64,000 bases of DNA, taken from Taklimakanibacter lacteus. Its GTDB lineage: Bacteria; Pseudomonadota; Alphaproteobacteria; Rhizobiales; Aestuariivirgaceae. The notes below the pieces were generated by a model that searched no databases, was not told the DNA's origin, and saw nothing but the letters and a program-made list of their open reading frames with translations. Positions 16,259 through 25,373 of this stretch are shown piece by piece. Both the position numbers and the translations under genes were made by a program. The stretch is from the NCBI GenBank assembly GCA_003576695.1, contig QOZQ01000002.1, positions 124,001 to 188,000 on the forward strand. The letters are read 5' to 3'. Position 1 is the first letter of the stretch, and each line of letters begins with the position of its first letter.

Positions 16259-17728
16259 ATGCGCAAGTTCCAGCACTATATCGATGGCCGCTTCGAGGAG
16301 GGACCTGCGTCTTTCGAAAGCCGCAATCCTGCGACCGGGGAAGTCTGGGCGCTTATGCCCGACGCAGGCCGTGACGGCACCGACCGGGCGGTGAAGGCGG
16401 CCCATCGCGCCTTCACCGATCCGGCCTGGGCGGATCTCACCGCGACTCAACGCGGCAAGCTGCTTTATCGTCTCGCCGATCTGATCGCCGCCAACGTGCC
16501 GGCGCTCGCCGCCATCGAGACGGCCGACACCGGCAAGATCATCCGCGAGACCTCGTCCCAGATCGCCTATGTCGCCGACTATTACCGCTATTATGCAGGC
16601 CTTGCCGACAAGATCCAGGGCGCTTACCTGCCGATCGACAAGCCCGGCATGGAAGCCTGGCTCCGGCGCGAGCCCATCGGCGTCGTCGCCGCCATCGTGC
16701 CCTGGAACTCGCAGCTCTTCCTCTCGGCGGTGAAGCTCGGGCCGGCGCTGGCGGCGGGCTGCACCATCGTCCTCAAGGCCTCCGAGGAAGCGCCTGGCCC
16801 CATGCTCGATTTCGCCAGGCTCATCCACGAGGCGGGCTTTCCGCCGGGCGTCGTCAATATCATCACCGGTTTCGGCGCCGAATGCGGGGCCACGCTCACA
16901 TCCCATCCGCTCGTCTCGCGCATCGCCTTCACCGGCGGGCCTGAGACGGCGCGCCATGTGCTGCGCAATTCGGCCGCCAATCTCGCCGTCACCAGCCTCG
17001 AGCTCGGCGGCAAGTCGCCGATCGTCGTCTTCAGCGACGCCGATATCGACAGCGCCGCCAATGCCGTGGTGGCCGGCATCTTCGCCGCCACCGGCCAGTC
17101 CTGCGTGGCAGGCTCACGGCTTCTGGTGCAACGCGATCTCAAGGACAGGTTCCTGGAGATCCTCGCCCGCAAGGCCGGTCAGATCCGCATCGGCGATCCG
17201 CAGCAGAAGGAAACCGAGCTTGGTCCGCTGGCCACCGAACGCCAGCGCGACAGGATCGAAAAGATCGTGGCTGCCAGCGTCACCGCCGGCGCGAGATTGA
17301 TCACCGGCGGCAAGCGGCCTGACGGTTTTGACCGCGGCTTCTATTATCTCCCGACCATCCTTGACTGCACGGGCGTGAATTCGCCTTCGGTCGATGAGGA
17401 ACTGTTCGGGCCGGTGCTCTCCGTCCTCGCTTTCGATGATGAAGACGAGGCGCTTCGCCTCGCCAATGCGACGCCTTACGGGCTCGCTTCCGGTGTCTTC
17501 ACCCGCGACCTGGCACGCGCCCATCGCCTGGTGAGGAAGATCCGCGCCGGCATCGTCTGGGTGAACACCTATCGCGCCATTTCGCCCATCGTGCCCTTCG
17601 GCGGCTATGGCCTGTCGGGCTTCGGCCGCGAAGGCGGCCTCGACTCCATCCTCGATTACACCCGCACCAAATCGGTGTGGCTGAAGACGACGGATGATCC
17701 CTTCCCCGATCCTTTCGTGATGCGATGA
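16259..17728 (+). CDS. NAD(P)-dependent aldehyde dehydrogenase
   Basis: A 489-residue aldehyde dehydrogenase. The general-base Glu is in LELGGKSP (about 248) and the catalytic Cys in GQSCVAGSR (about 283). PWNSQLF and the C-terminal PFGGYGLSGFGREGG are also present. Length and motifs are standard for betaine/semialdehyde-type enzymes. It follows the LLM monooxygenase closely, so it likely oxidises the aldehyde released after oxygenation or hydrolysis to a carboxylate. Succinate-semialdehyde-type substrates are plausible given the polyamine-type importer downstream. Confidence 0.93.
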   Translation: MRKFQHYIDGRFEEGPASFESRNPATGEVWALMPDAGRDGTDRAVKAAHRAFTDPAWADLTATQRGKLLYRLADLIAANVPALAAIETADTGKIIRETSSQIAYVADYYRYYAGLADKIQGAYLPIDKPGMEAWLRREPIGVVAAIVPWNSQLFLSAVKLGPALAAGCTIVLKASEEAPGPMLDFARLIHEAGFPPGVVNIITGFGAECGATLTSHPLVSRIAFTGGPETARHVLRNSAANLAVTSLELGGKSPIVVFSDADIDSAANAVVAGIFAATGQSCVAGSRLLVQRDLKDRFLEILARKAGQIRIGDPQQKETELGPLATERQRDRIEKIVAASVTAGARLITGGKRPDGFDRGFYYLPTILDCTGVNSPSVDEELFGPVLSVLAFDDEDEALRLANATPYGLASGVFTRDLARAHRLVRKIRAGIVWVNTYRAISPIVPFGGYGLSGFGREGGLDSILDYTRTKSVWLKTTDDPFPDPFVMR

Positions 17729-17779
17729 GGATCTGGCGAGCAAGAGAATAAAAACAGCAACATCCAAGGAGGATTACCC

Positions 17780-18787
17780 GTGTTCAAGAAACTGTCCATT
17801 GCCTTAGCCTTCACCATGGCGACGTCTTTCGCCGCTTATGCCGATGATCTCGTCTTCACGAGCTGGGGCGGCACCACCCAGGACGCGCAGAAGGAAGCCT
17901 GGGCCGATCCCTATACGAAAGCCTCGGGCATCAATGTGCTGCAGGACGGGCCCACCGACTATGGCAAGCTCAAGGCCATGGTCGACAGCGGCAATGTCTC
18001 CTGGGACGTCGTCGATGTCGAATATGATTTCGCCATTGCCGCCGCCAAGGCGGGCCTGCTCGAGCCGATCGATTTCGCCATTGTCGACAAGAAAGAGATC
18101 GATCCGCGCTTCGTGACCGACCATGCGGTCGGCAGCTTCTATTATTCCTTCGTGCTCGGCTACAACAAGGATGTTCTGAAGGAGGAGCCCAAATCCTGGG
18201 CCGATCTGTTCGACACGGCGAAATTCGCCGGCAAGCGGACATTCTATAAATGGTCGGCGCCGGGCGTGCTCGAGATCGCCCTTCTTGCCGATGGCGTCGC
18301 GCCCGACAAGCTCTATCCGCTCGATCTCGACCGCGCTTTCGCCAAGCTCGACACGATCAAGAAGGACATCATCTGGTGGGGCGGCGGCGCTGAATCGCAG
18401 CAGTTCCTCGCCTCCGGCGAAGCGCCGCTCGGCATGTTCTGGAACGGCCGCATCTTCGCGATCCAGCAGACCGGCGGCAATGTCGCCGCATCCTGGAACC
18501 AGAACCTGACCGCCGCCGATGTTCTCGTCGTGCCGAAGGGTGCCAGGAACAAGGAAGCGGCGATGAAGTTCTTGGCGACCGCGACCAGCGCCGATGGCCA
18601 GGCGGTGCTCGCCACCAGGAGCGGCTATGCGCCGATCAATATCAACGCCAAGACCCGGATGGATGCGGCCGTCGTCGCATCGCTGCCCGACGCCCATAGC
18701 GAAGGCCAGATCAATCTCGACATGGGCTACTGGGCCCAGCATCGCGATGAGATCGCCAAGCGCTGGTATGACTGGCAGGCCAAGTGA
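17780..18787 (+). CDS. PotD/PotF-type extracellular solute-binding protein
   Basis: A 335-residue periplasmic binding protein with a signal peptide MFKKLSIALAFTMATSFAAYA before a DDLVFTSWGG mature start typical of polyamine-type binding proteins. The GTG start at 17780 has a strong ribosome site AAGGAGGA at 17766-17773. It heads the ABC cassette of two permeases and an ATPase. Polyamine-type importers of alphaproteobacteria also carry opines, mannityl compounds and betaines, so the ligand is likely the substrate of the upstream monooxygenase pathway rather than a polyamine. The 50-bp gap to the dehydrogenase has no evident terminator. Confidence 0.9.
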   Translation: MFKKLSIALAFTMATSFAAYADDLVFTSWGGTTQDAQKEAWADPYTKASGINVLQDGPTDYGKLKAMVDSGNVSWDVVDVEYDFAIAAAKAGLLEPIDFAIVDKKEIDPRFVTDHAVGSFYYSFVLGYNKDVLKEEPKSWADLFDTAKFAGKRTFYKWSAPGVLEIALLADGVAPDKLYPLDLDRAFAKLDTIKKDIIWWGGGAESQQFLASGEAPLGMFWNGRIFAIQQTGGNVAASWNQNLTAADVLVVPKGARNKEAAMKFLATATSADGQAVLATRSGYAPININAKTRMDAAVVASLPDAHSEGQINLDMGYWAQHRDEIAKRWYDWQAK

Positions 18788-18844
18788 CAACGGACGCCGG
18801 CGGGCGGTTCTGCCGCCTGCCGGCTTCTTGAGGTGACCTGAGCT

Positions 18845-19705
18845 ATGGTGACCGCGACAGCCGATATCAGGGAGCCATTCCGCTGGACGGGCATGGGTTA
18901 CGCCGTCCCGGCCCTTTTGCTGCTCGCCTTCTTCTTCGTGTTGCCGGTCCTGGCGCTGCTGTTGCGCAGCATTACCGAGCCCGAGCTTGGTCTGCAGAAT
19001 TATGCCGAGCTCTTCGCCACCTCGACCTATGCCCGCGTGCTGTTCAACACCTTCCTGGTGGCGGGCGTCGTGACACTGTTCTCGCTGCTGCTCGGCTTTC
19101 CGGTCGCCTGGCTCCTCGCCATCATGCCGCAGCGCTGGGCCAGGATCGTCTTCGCCGTCATTCTCCTGTCGATGTGGACCAATCTCCTCGCCCGCACCTA
19201 TGCCTGGATGGTGCTGCTGCAGCGCACCGGCGTCATCAACAAGATGCTGATGGCGACGGGCCTCGTCTCCGAGCCCTTGCCGCTGGTCAACAACCTGACC
19301 GGCGTCACCATCGGCATGGTCTATATCATGCTGCCCTTCATCATCCTGCCTTTGCATGCGACCTTGCGCGCCATCGATCCGGCGATATTGAACGCCGCCG
19401 CTCTGTGCGGCGCCGGGCGCTGGCAGATTTTCCGCCGTGTGCTGGTGCCGCTCTCGGCGCCAGGGGCCGCTGCCGGCGCGCTCATGGTCTTCGTGATGTC
19501 GCTCGGCTATTTCGTGACGCCGTCGCTCTTGGGCGGCACGGCCAATATGATGCTGGCCGGCATGATCGCGCAGCTCATCCAGTCGCTGCTCAACTGGGGC
19601 CTGGGCGGCGCCGCCGCCTTCATCCTGCTCACCGTCACGCTCGCCATCTATGCCCTGCAGCTGCGCTATTTCAGCGGCGCCGCCGGCACGGCCGGAGGAC
19701 GCTGA
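18845..19705 (+). CDS. ABC permease, PotB-like
   Basis: A 286-residue inner-membrane permease with six predicted spans and the binding-protein-dependent transport motif (EAA loop) around AAALCGAGRWQIFRRVLVPLSAPG near residue 190. It starts 57 bp after the binding protein; the gap contains GGCGGGC/GCCGCCTGCCGGC, a hairpin that may stabilise the upstream mRNA. The partner permease begins 1 bp after its stop. It forms the transmembrane pore with that partner. Confidence 0.93.
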   Translation: MVTATADIREPFRWTGMGYAVPALLLLAFFFVLPVLALLLRSITEPELGLQNYAELFATSTYARVLFNTFLVAGVVTLFSLLLGFPVAWLLAIMPQRWARIVFAVILLSMWTNLLARTYAWMVLLQRTGVINKMLMATGLVSEPLPLVNNLTGVTIGMVYIMLPFIILPLHATLRAIDPAILNAAALCGAGRWQIFRRVLVPLSAPGAAAGALMVFVMSLGYFVTPSLLGGTANMMLAGMIAQLIQSLLNWGLGGAAAFILLTVTLAIYALQLRYFSGAAGTAGGR

Positions 19706-19706
19706 G

Positions 19707-20507
19707 ATGCTTCTGTCCTATGACCGACTGGGCGGCCTGCGCTTCGGACTATGGGCGATCACCATCGCCATCTGCCTTTTCCTGCTGCTCCCCGTTCTGT
19801 TCATTGCAGCACTCTCCTTCGGCTCCTCGCAATGGCTGGTCTTCCCGCCGCCGGCCTGGACCTGGCGCTGGTACGGCGAGCTCTTCGCCGATCCGCGCTG
19901 GCTCGCCGCTGCCTGGACGAGCCTCAAGGTCGGCGCGCTGGTGACGATCTGCTCCGTCGTGCTCGGCCTCCTCGCGAGCTTCGCCCTGGTGCGCGGAAAA
20001 TTTCCCGGCCGCCTGTGGCTCAAGGCACTGTTCCTGACACCCATGGTCCTCCCCGTCGTCGTCTTCGCGGTGGCGCTCTATGCGCTGTTCCTGCGCATCG
20101 GCTTGAGCGGCACGCTCATCGGCTTCGTCATCGCCCATACGATCCTGGCTTTTCCCTTCGCCGTGATCTCGATCACCAACGCGCTCGAGACCTTCGACAA
20201 GTCGATCGAGGACGCGGCCATCCTGTGCGGCGCCTCGCCCTGGCTCGCCAAATGGAAGGTGACCTTGCCGGCGATCCGCCTCGGCCTGTTTTCCGCAGCC
20301 CTCTTCTCCTTCCTGATTTCCTGGGACGAGGTCGTGGTGGCGATCTTCATGGCGAGCCCGACCTTGCAGACACTGCCGGTGCGCATCTGGGGCGCCCTGC
20401 GCCAGGACCTGACGCCGGTGATCGCCGCCGCCTCCACCATCCTCGTCGTGCTCACCCTCATCTTGATGGCCGTTGCCGGCCTTGTCCGGAAGGTCTTTGC
20501 CAAATGA
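19707..20507 (+). CDS. ABC permease, PotC-like
   Basis: A 266-residue permease with six spans. The EAA loop is near residue 175 (DAAILCGASPWLAKWKVTLPAIRLG). The ATG at 19707 follows GGAGGA and lies 1 bp after the previous stop, so it is chosen over a longer ORF start within the neighbour. The stop overlaps the ATPase start by 4 bp (ATGA). It should heterodimerise with the upstream permease. Confidence 0.93.
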   Translation: MLLSYDRLGGLRFGLWAITIAICLFLLLPVLFIAALSFGSSQWLVFPPPAWTWRWYGELFADPRWLAAAWTSLKVGALVTICSVVLGLLASFALVRGKFPGRLWLKALFLTPMVLPVVVFAVALYALFLRIGLSGTLIGFVIAHTILAFPFAVISITNALETFDKSIEDAAILCGASPWLAKWKVTLPAIRLGLFSAALFSFLISWDEVVVAIFMASPTLQTLPVRIWGALRQDLTPVIAAASTILVVLTLILMAVAGLVRKVFAK

Positions 20508-21571
20508 CCGACAGCTTCCTCACCATCAGCGGCTTCCGCAAGACCTTCGGCAGCATCGTCGCCGTGGAGGACGTGTCGCTCAATATCCCGAAGGGCGAGT
20601 TCCTGACCTTTCTCGGGCCTTCGGGCTCGGGCAAGAGCACGACGCTTTATGCCGTGGCCGGCTTCGATGATCCTTCCGCCGGTGACATCTCGATCGATGG
20701 CCGCTCGATCCTCGCCACGCCGCCGCATAAGCGCAATATCGGCATGGTCTTCCAGCGCTATACGCTCTTCCCGCATCTGCCGGTTGGCGAGAATATTGCC
20801 TTCCCCTTGCGCGTACGCGGGCATTCGGCTGCGGATATTGCAAAGACGGTCAAGGCCATGCTGTCGCTGGTGCGGCTCGAAGGCTTCGAAGACCGCCTGC
20901 CGGCGCAGCTTTCGGGCGGTCAGCAGCAGCGCGTGGCGCTGGCGCGCGCGCTTGCCTATGACCCGCCGGTGCTCCTCATGGATGAGCCACTGTCCGCCCT
21001 CGACAAGAAATTGCGCGAGGAGATCCAGGTCGAGATCCGCCGCATCCACCAGGAGACCGGCGTCACCATCCTCTATGTGACGCATGACCAGGAAGAAGCC
21101 TTGCGCCTGTCGGACCGCATCGCCGTCTTCAATCACGGCCGCATCGAGCAGGTGGGATCAGGCGAGGATCTCTATGCCAGACCGGCGACGCGCTTCGTCG
21201 CGGGTTTCATCGGCGATTCGAATTTCCTCAAAGTGCGCGAAGTCGAACGCCGCGGCAGTGCCGCGAGCGCCATTCTGCCGGATGGCACGCGCATCGAGAA
21301 TATTCCCGCTCATGCCGGCAATGGCCATGCCGCAACGCCTGAGCTGATGGTGCGCCCGCAGTCGCTCAAATTCGTGCAGGGCTCGGGCGCCGGCCTCGCG
21401 GTCAAGGTCAAGGACGTGACCTTTCTCGGCGACACATCGAGCGTGCTGCTCGAAACCGGCTGGGGCCAGGAAATCTGGCTGCGCGGCGCCGGATCGGCGG
21501 TGAAGACGAACGCGCTTTCCGGCCCCCTCCATGTCGAATGGAACCCGGCCGACAGCCATCTGTTCTGCTGA
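20504..21571 (+). CDS. ABC ATPase, PotA-like
   Basis: A 355-residue ABC ATPase. Walker A is GPSGSGKST (about 39-47), Q-loop VFQRYTLFPH, signature LSGGQQQR (about 138), Walker B VLLMDEPLSALD, and H-loop VTHDQEEAL. The C-terminal TOBE domain (about 275-355) is typical of the polyamine/sugar group. All catalytic residues are intact. Being last in the operon, its stop faces the formamidase across a repeat region. Confidence 0.94.
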   Translation: MTDSFLTISGFRKTFGSIVAVEDVSLNIPKGEFLTFLGPSGSGKSTTLYAVAGFDDPSAGDISIDGRSILATPPHKRNIGMVFQRYTLFPHLPVGENIAFPLRVRGHSAADIAKTVKAMLSLVRLEGFEDRLPAQLSGGQQQRVALARALAYDPPVLLMDEPLSALDKKLREEIQVEIRRIHQETGVTILYVTHDQEEALRLSDRIAVFNHGRIEQVGSGEDLYARPATRFVAGFIGDSNFLKVREVERRGSAASAILPDGTRIENIPAHAGNGHAATPELMVRPQSLKFVQGSGAGLAVKVKDVTFLGDTSSVLLETGWGQEIWLRGAGSAVKTNALSGPLHVEWNPADSHLFC

Positions 21572-21580
21572 CCACCCATT

Positions 21581-21682
21581 CCGTCATCCCGGCGAACGCC
21601 GGGACTCCCTGAACAAGCGCATGTGGACAGCGGTGCCCGCACGGGTGGAGTTTATTGGATCCCGGCTTGCGCCGGGATGACG
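21581..21682. repeat. Inverted intergenic repeat pair (CCGTCATCCCGGC type)
   Basis: CCGTCATCCCGGCGAACGCC (21581-21600) and its near inverted copy ending GCCGGGATGACG (21671-21682) flank a 60-bp spacer. Each half forms its own hairpin and the two can pair with each other. It lies between two converging genes, where it can act as a bidirectional terminator. This repeat type is common between genes in alphaproteobacteria. Confidence 0.75.
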
Positions 21683-21684
21683 TA

Positions 21685-22674
21685 TCAGCCCAGATACTCC
21701 TTCAGGATAGAAGCGCCGAGCGTATATTTGGGATCGACCATATTGCCGACCCGCACGCGGCCCGCCTGGGTGAGCAGGAAATAGGCCTCGTCCCGCTCGA
21801 AGCCGTAATCGCTCACCAGCCAGGTGATGAGCTCGCGATAGGCGATGCGCGCCGCGTCTTCCATCGGCCGCGTGCTGCCGATGGTCATGATGAATTTCTC
21901 GTTCTCGAGCCTTGGCCAGGCGATCTGCCAGTTCTTGATGAGATCGACCTGCACTGTCGTGGTCGAGGGAATCTCGACCGCGACACCGCACAATTCGCCG
22001 TCGCCCTGCGTGCCATGGCAGTCGCCGAGATGGAGATAGGCCTCCTTGTGATGCACCGGGAAATAGACGACGGCGCCCGGGCAGACATCGGGCAGGTCCA
22101 TATTGCCGCCCCAGTAATCGGGCTGCAGCGAGGTGACGGCCTCGATCTCCGGGCTCACGCCCAGCGTGCCGATGAAGGGCTCATAGGGCAGCGTGATCGT
22201 CTTGCTGAATTTGATGCCTGATTCCGTCACTTCCATTTTCTTCACCCGCTCCGGCAGGGGTGCGTTGAGGAGCGCCGTATTGCCGGTGGCGACGAGCCCG
22301 CCGAATTCCGGGATGAGCGCCGTCGTGCCGACGGGCTGCGGCCCGCGGGGCTTGATCGAATGAATATGGACGCAGAGCACATCGCCCTTCTCGGCGCCTT
22401 TGACGGCGATCGGCCCGTTCTGCGGATTGACGAAGGGCAGGTTCAGCACCTTGGTCGGCAGGTCTTTCTCGGTCCTGATGGCGCCCTCGAAAGCATCCTG
22501 TGTCTCGGCGACGACAATGTCGCCCGGCTCGATGGTCAGCACCGGCTTGGCATAGGCGCCATAGACATACTGGTACTTGCCCTGCTTCTCGACGGTGAGC
22601 TCGTGGGTCTTCCCCGCTTTGCCGCGCGCGACACCTTTGCGCGCCATATAGCTCGTGCCCAGCCAGTCAGCCAT
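21685..22674 (-). CDS. fmdA: Formamidase/acetamidase family amidase
   Basis: A 329-residue protein of the FmdA/AmdA family (PF03069), which hydrolyses formamide or acetamide to the acid and ammonia. Diagnostic stretches are EPGDIVVAETQDAFEGAI near 50, GDVLCVHIHSIKP near 100, HLGDCHGTQGDGELCG near 230 and the C-terminal VGNMVDPKYTLGASI. The ATG at 22674 follows AGGAGGAATTC and separates it from an SDR 33 bp upstream in the same direction. In this context the amide may be a short-chain product of the imported substrate. Whether it prefers formamide is not certain. Confidence 0.9.
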   Translation of the reverse strand: MADWLGTSYMARKGVARGKAGKTHELTVEKQGKYQYVYGAYAKPVLTIEPGDIVVAETQDAFEGAIRTEKDLPTKVLNLPFVNPQNGPIAVKGAEKGDVLCVHIHSIKPRGPQPVGTTALIPEFGGLVATGNTALLNAPLPERVKKMEVTESGIKFSKTITLPYEPFIGTLGVSPEIEAVTSLQPDYWGGNMDLPDVCPGAVVYFPVHHKEAYLHLGDCHGTQGDGELCGVAVEIPSTTTVQVDLIKNWQIAWPRLENEKFIMTIGSTRPMEDAARIAYRELITWLVSDYGFERDEAYFLLTQAGRVRVGNMVDPKYTLGASILKEYLG

Positions 22675-22706
22675 GAATTCCTCCTGCGCCTGCTTTGGCA
22701 GGAAAG

Positions 22707-23471
22707 TTAGCGGCTGGAATAGCCGCCGTCGATGGCAATCGCCTGGCCCGTCATGAAGGCCGACAGGTCGGATGCGAGATAGACGGCAAGCTCGCCCATC
22801 TCTTCGAGCTTGCCGGCGCGCGGTATGGCATGCATGAGCCTTTTCGCCGCCAGCGCCGCTTCCGGGTCTTTCTCCGCCTGCGCCACTTCGATGGCGAGCG
22901 GCGTCTCCACATAGCCCGGACAAATGGCATTCACTCTGATACCGTGGGTTGCGAAATCGAGCGCCATCGCCTTGACCATGCCGATCACACCGGCCTTGGC
23001 GCCGCAATAGGCCACGCGCTCGGCATGGCCGACGAGTCCATAGGTCGAGGAGATGATGATGACCGAGGCCGTCTTGGCCGCGAGGAGCTGCGGCGCCGCA
23101 TAGCGCACCGCGAGGAAGGCGGGCCTCAGCGTATGATCCATGATGCGCTGGAATTCTTGTGGGTCGGCATCGAAGATCGAGGTGCGCCCGCCCGCTCCGG
23201 CGCTCACCACCAGCGTATCGATGCCGGTGAGGAAGGTATCTGCCGCGGCCGTGACACGTACGACATCCTCTGGCCTTGTCGCATCGCCGGAGGCTGTGGA
23301 GGCGCGGCCGATCTTCGAAAGCCGTGCTGCCGCCTCATCGAGGATATTGGCGCGCCGGCCCGACAGGAACAGGTTCGCCCCTTCGCGCGCCATGGCTTCG
23401 GCAATGGCGAAGCCGATGCCGGTGCCGCCGCCATAGATGAGCGCCCGCTTGCCCATGAGACGCCCACCCAT
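22707..23471 (-). CDS. Short-chain dehydrogenase/reductase
   Basis: A 254-residue classical SDR. The cofactor motif GGGTGIG is at residues 13-19, catalytic Ser in IIISSTYG, YCGAK (Tyr and Lys) near 153, and the usual C-terminal ASDLSAFMTGQAIAIDGGYSS. It should interconvert an alcohol and a ketone with NAD(P). The ATG at 23471 is 1 bp after the preceding stop; a Met five residues in is possible. It is cotranscribed with an enolase-superfamily dehydratase, a common pair in sugar-acid catabolism. Confidence 0.93.
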   Translation of the reverse strand: MGGRLMGKRALIYGGGTGIGFAIAEAMAREGANLFLSGRRANILDEAAARLSKIGRASTASGDATRPEDVVRVTAAADTFLTGIDTLVVSAGAGGRTSIFDADPQEFQRIMDHTLRPAFLAVRYAAPQLLAAKTASVIIISSTYGLVGHAERVAYCGAKAGVIGMVKAMALDFATHGIRVNAICPGYVETPLAIEVAQAEKDPEAALAAKRLMHAIPRAGKLEEMGELAVYLASDLSAFMTGQAIAIDGGYSSR

Positions 23472-23472
23472 G

Positions 23473-24594
23473 TCAGCGGATCTCGAAATGGAGGATGGAT
23501 GCCGCTTCGATCGCCTTCCAGTCGATGGCGATGCCGAGGCCCTGTCCGTTCGGCGCATGCACATAGCCTTGCTTGTCGGTGCGGATGACGTCATGCGATC
23601 CATATTCGAAAGCGGGATAGGGCACCGGCTGCTCGAAATAGGTGCAGTTGTCGAAGGCCAGCATGACATGGAGATTGGCCGCCTGGGTCAGCGTATAGCC
23701 CCAGCACTGGATCTCGACATCCATGCCCAGAGCTTCGGCGAGCCCCATCACCTTGCGGATCGGCGTGATGCCGCCGCAGATCGTGGCATCGACCCGAAGC
23801 GCGCTCCAGGCGCCGGCCCTGGCGCCCTGCAGCAGCATTTGCAGGTCGGTCCAGGTATTGCCGGCGGCAATGACGGGCACCGTGCTCTGCCGCCTGATCT
23901 CGCGATAACCTTCGATATCTGTGTCGACCAATGGCGCCTCGAACCAGCGGAAGCCGAGATCGCTCAAAGTCCGCGCCGCGCGGGTCGCGCTGTGTAGATC
24001 ATAGCGCTGCTCGACATCGAGCATCAGAGCGAGATCGCGGCCCTCGAAATGCTTTCTGACCGCCGCGCACATTGGCAGGTCGCGCTCGGGCTGGCACCAG
24101 CAATGGAACTTGACCGCCTTGAAGCCCTCTTCGTGCCGTTCGCCGACATAATCGATATAGGCCTGGTTGTCGGCGAGCAAAGGCGTCGAGGCATAGGACA
24201 GGATCTTGTCGCGCGCCCCGCCCAGGAGCTGATAGAGCGGCAGATTGGCATGGCGCGCCGCCATGTCCCACAGCGCGATATCGATCAGCGAATGGGCCTG
24301 CGGCACCATCGGCGTGCCGAGATTGCGCATCTGCTTCCACAATATCTCGCGCTCCCCCGGATGCCGCCCGATCACGTCGGGCAGCACATGGCGCAGCGTC
24401 TCGCCGACGGCGCGGTCGAAACTGTGCGGCGTGATCATCGCCCCACCCGCAATGCCCTGAAGCCCGCTCGCCGCGGTGAGCCTGAGAATGATATTGGCCA
24501 TATATTGGCCGCTCATGCCCTCCGCCCATGTATAGCGCTCGACATCGGGGCCCACGACGAAGACTTCCGCTCTCTCTATTCTGTGCTCTTTCAT
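23473..24594 (-). CDS. Enolase-superfamily enzyme (mandelate racemase-like)
   Basis: A 373-residue mandelate racemase/muconate lactonising-type enzyme. Metal ligands appear as Asp in LMLDVEQ (about 193), Glu in RWFEAPL (about 218) and a later Asp in RVDATICGG (about 257). The second-strand base motif reads VKFHC, a KxH rather than the common KxK. It probably abstracts an alpha-proton from a carboxylate to dehydrate or epimerise it. Start overlaps the ABC ATPase stop by 4 bp (ATGA), so it is cotranslated with the importer for its likely substrate. Confidence 0.9.
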   Translation of the reverse strand: MKEHRIERAEVFVVGPDVERYTWAEGMSGQYMANIILRLTAASGLQGIAGGAMITPHSFDRAVGETLRHVLPDVIGRHPGEREILWKQMRNLGTPMVPQAHSLIDIALWDMAARHANLPLYQLLGGARDKILSYASTPLLADNQAYIDYVGERHEEGFKAVKFHCWCQPERDLPMCAAVRKHFEGRDLALMLDVEQRYDLHSATRAARTLSDLGFRWFEAPLVDTDIEGYREIRRQSTVPVIAAGNTWTDLQMLLQGARAGAWSALRVDATICGGITPIRKVMGLAEALGMDVEIQCWGYTLTQAANLHVMLAFDNCTYFEQPVPYPAFEYGSHDVIRTDKQGYVHAPNGQGLGIAIDWKAIEAASILHFEIR

Positions 24595-25373
24595 GCTTCT
24601 TCTCTCTTGCTGACGGATGCTGCCCCCTCGCCATGCCAGCCGAGATGGCTCAGGAAATCGCGCGTCCTGGCGACCCGGGCATTGGTGAAGATCTCCTGGG
24701 GCGCGCCTTCCTCGATGACGCGGCCCTTGTCGAAGACGGCGACGCGGTCGGCGACGCGGCGCGCGAAATCCATCTCATGGGTGACGACCAGCATGGTCAT
24801 GCCTTCATCGGCCAGCGTCTTCATGACGCTTAAGACCTCGCCGATCGTCTCGGGATCGAGCGCCGAGGTCGGCTCGTCGAACAGCATGAGCGCCGGCTCC
24901 ATGGCGAGCGCGCGGGCAATGGCGACGCGCTGCTGCTGGCCGCCGGACAAGGCGGAAGGATAGGACAGGGCCTTGTCGGAAAGGCCGACCTTGGCGAGGA
25001 GCTTTTTCGCCCGCTCATCCGCCGCGGCGTGGCCGAGCTTCAGAACCGTTGTCGGCCCGATGGTGATGTTGCGCAGGACGGTGAGATGCGGGAACAGTTC
25101 GAAATTCTGGAACACCATGCCCATGCGCTGGCGCACCAGGCGCACCGAGCTTTCCGTGCTTTTGACCTCATGGCCGTCGAAGCGGATGCGGCCTTCATCC
25201 ACGGGATCGAGCGCATTGGCGCAGCGCAGAAGCGTCGACTTGCCGGAGCCGGAAGGCCCGATCAGGCAGACGACCTCGCCGCGCCTGAGCGTCAGGCTGA
25301 CGCCGTCGAGCGCGGTCAGATCGCCATAGCGCTTGACCACGCTCTCGAAGATGAGAATCGGATCGTCGGTCAT
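24591..25373 (-). CDS. Polar amino-acid-type ABC ATPase
   Basis: A 260-residue ATPase of the GlnQ/HisP group. Walker A GPSGSGKST (about 38-46), Q-loop VFQNFELFPHLTVLRN, signature LSGGQQQR, Walker B LMLFDEPTSALDPE, H-loop VTHEMDFAR. Its start overlaps the permease stop (ATGA at 25370-25373). With two permeases and the binding protein upstream it makes a full importer. The association with SDR, enolase-superfamily and formamidase genes implies a substrate other than a common amino acid. Confidence 0.94.
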   Translation of the reverse strand: MTDDPILIFESVVKRYGDLTALDGVSLTLRRGEVVCLIGPSGSGKSTLLRCANALDPVDEGRIRFDGHEVKSTESSVRLVRQRMGMVFQNFELFPHLTVLRNITIGPTTVLKLGHAAADERAKKLLAKVGLSDKALSYPSALSGGQQQRVAIARALAMEPALMLFDEPTSALDPETIGEVLSVMKTLADEGMTMLVVTHEMDFARRVADRVAVFDKGRVIEEGAPQEIFTNARVARTRDFLSHLGWHGEGAASVSKREEA

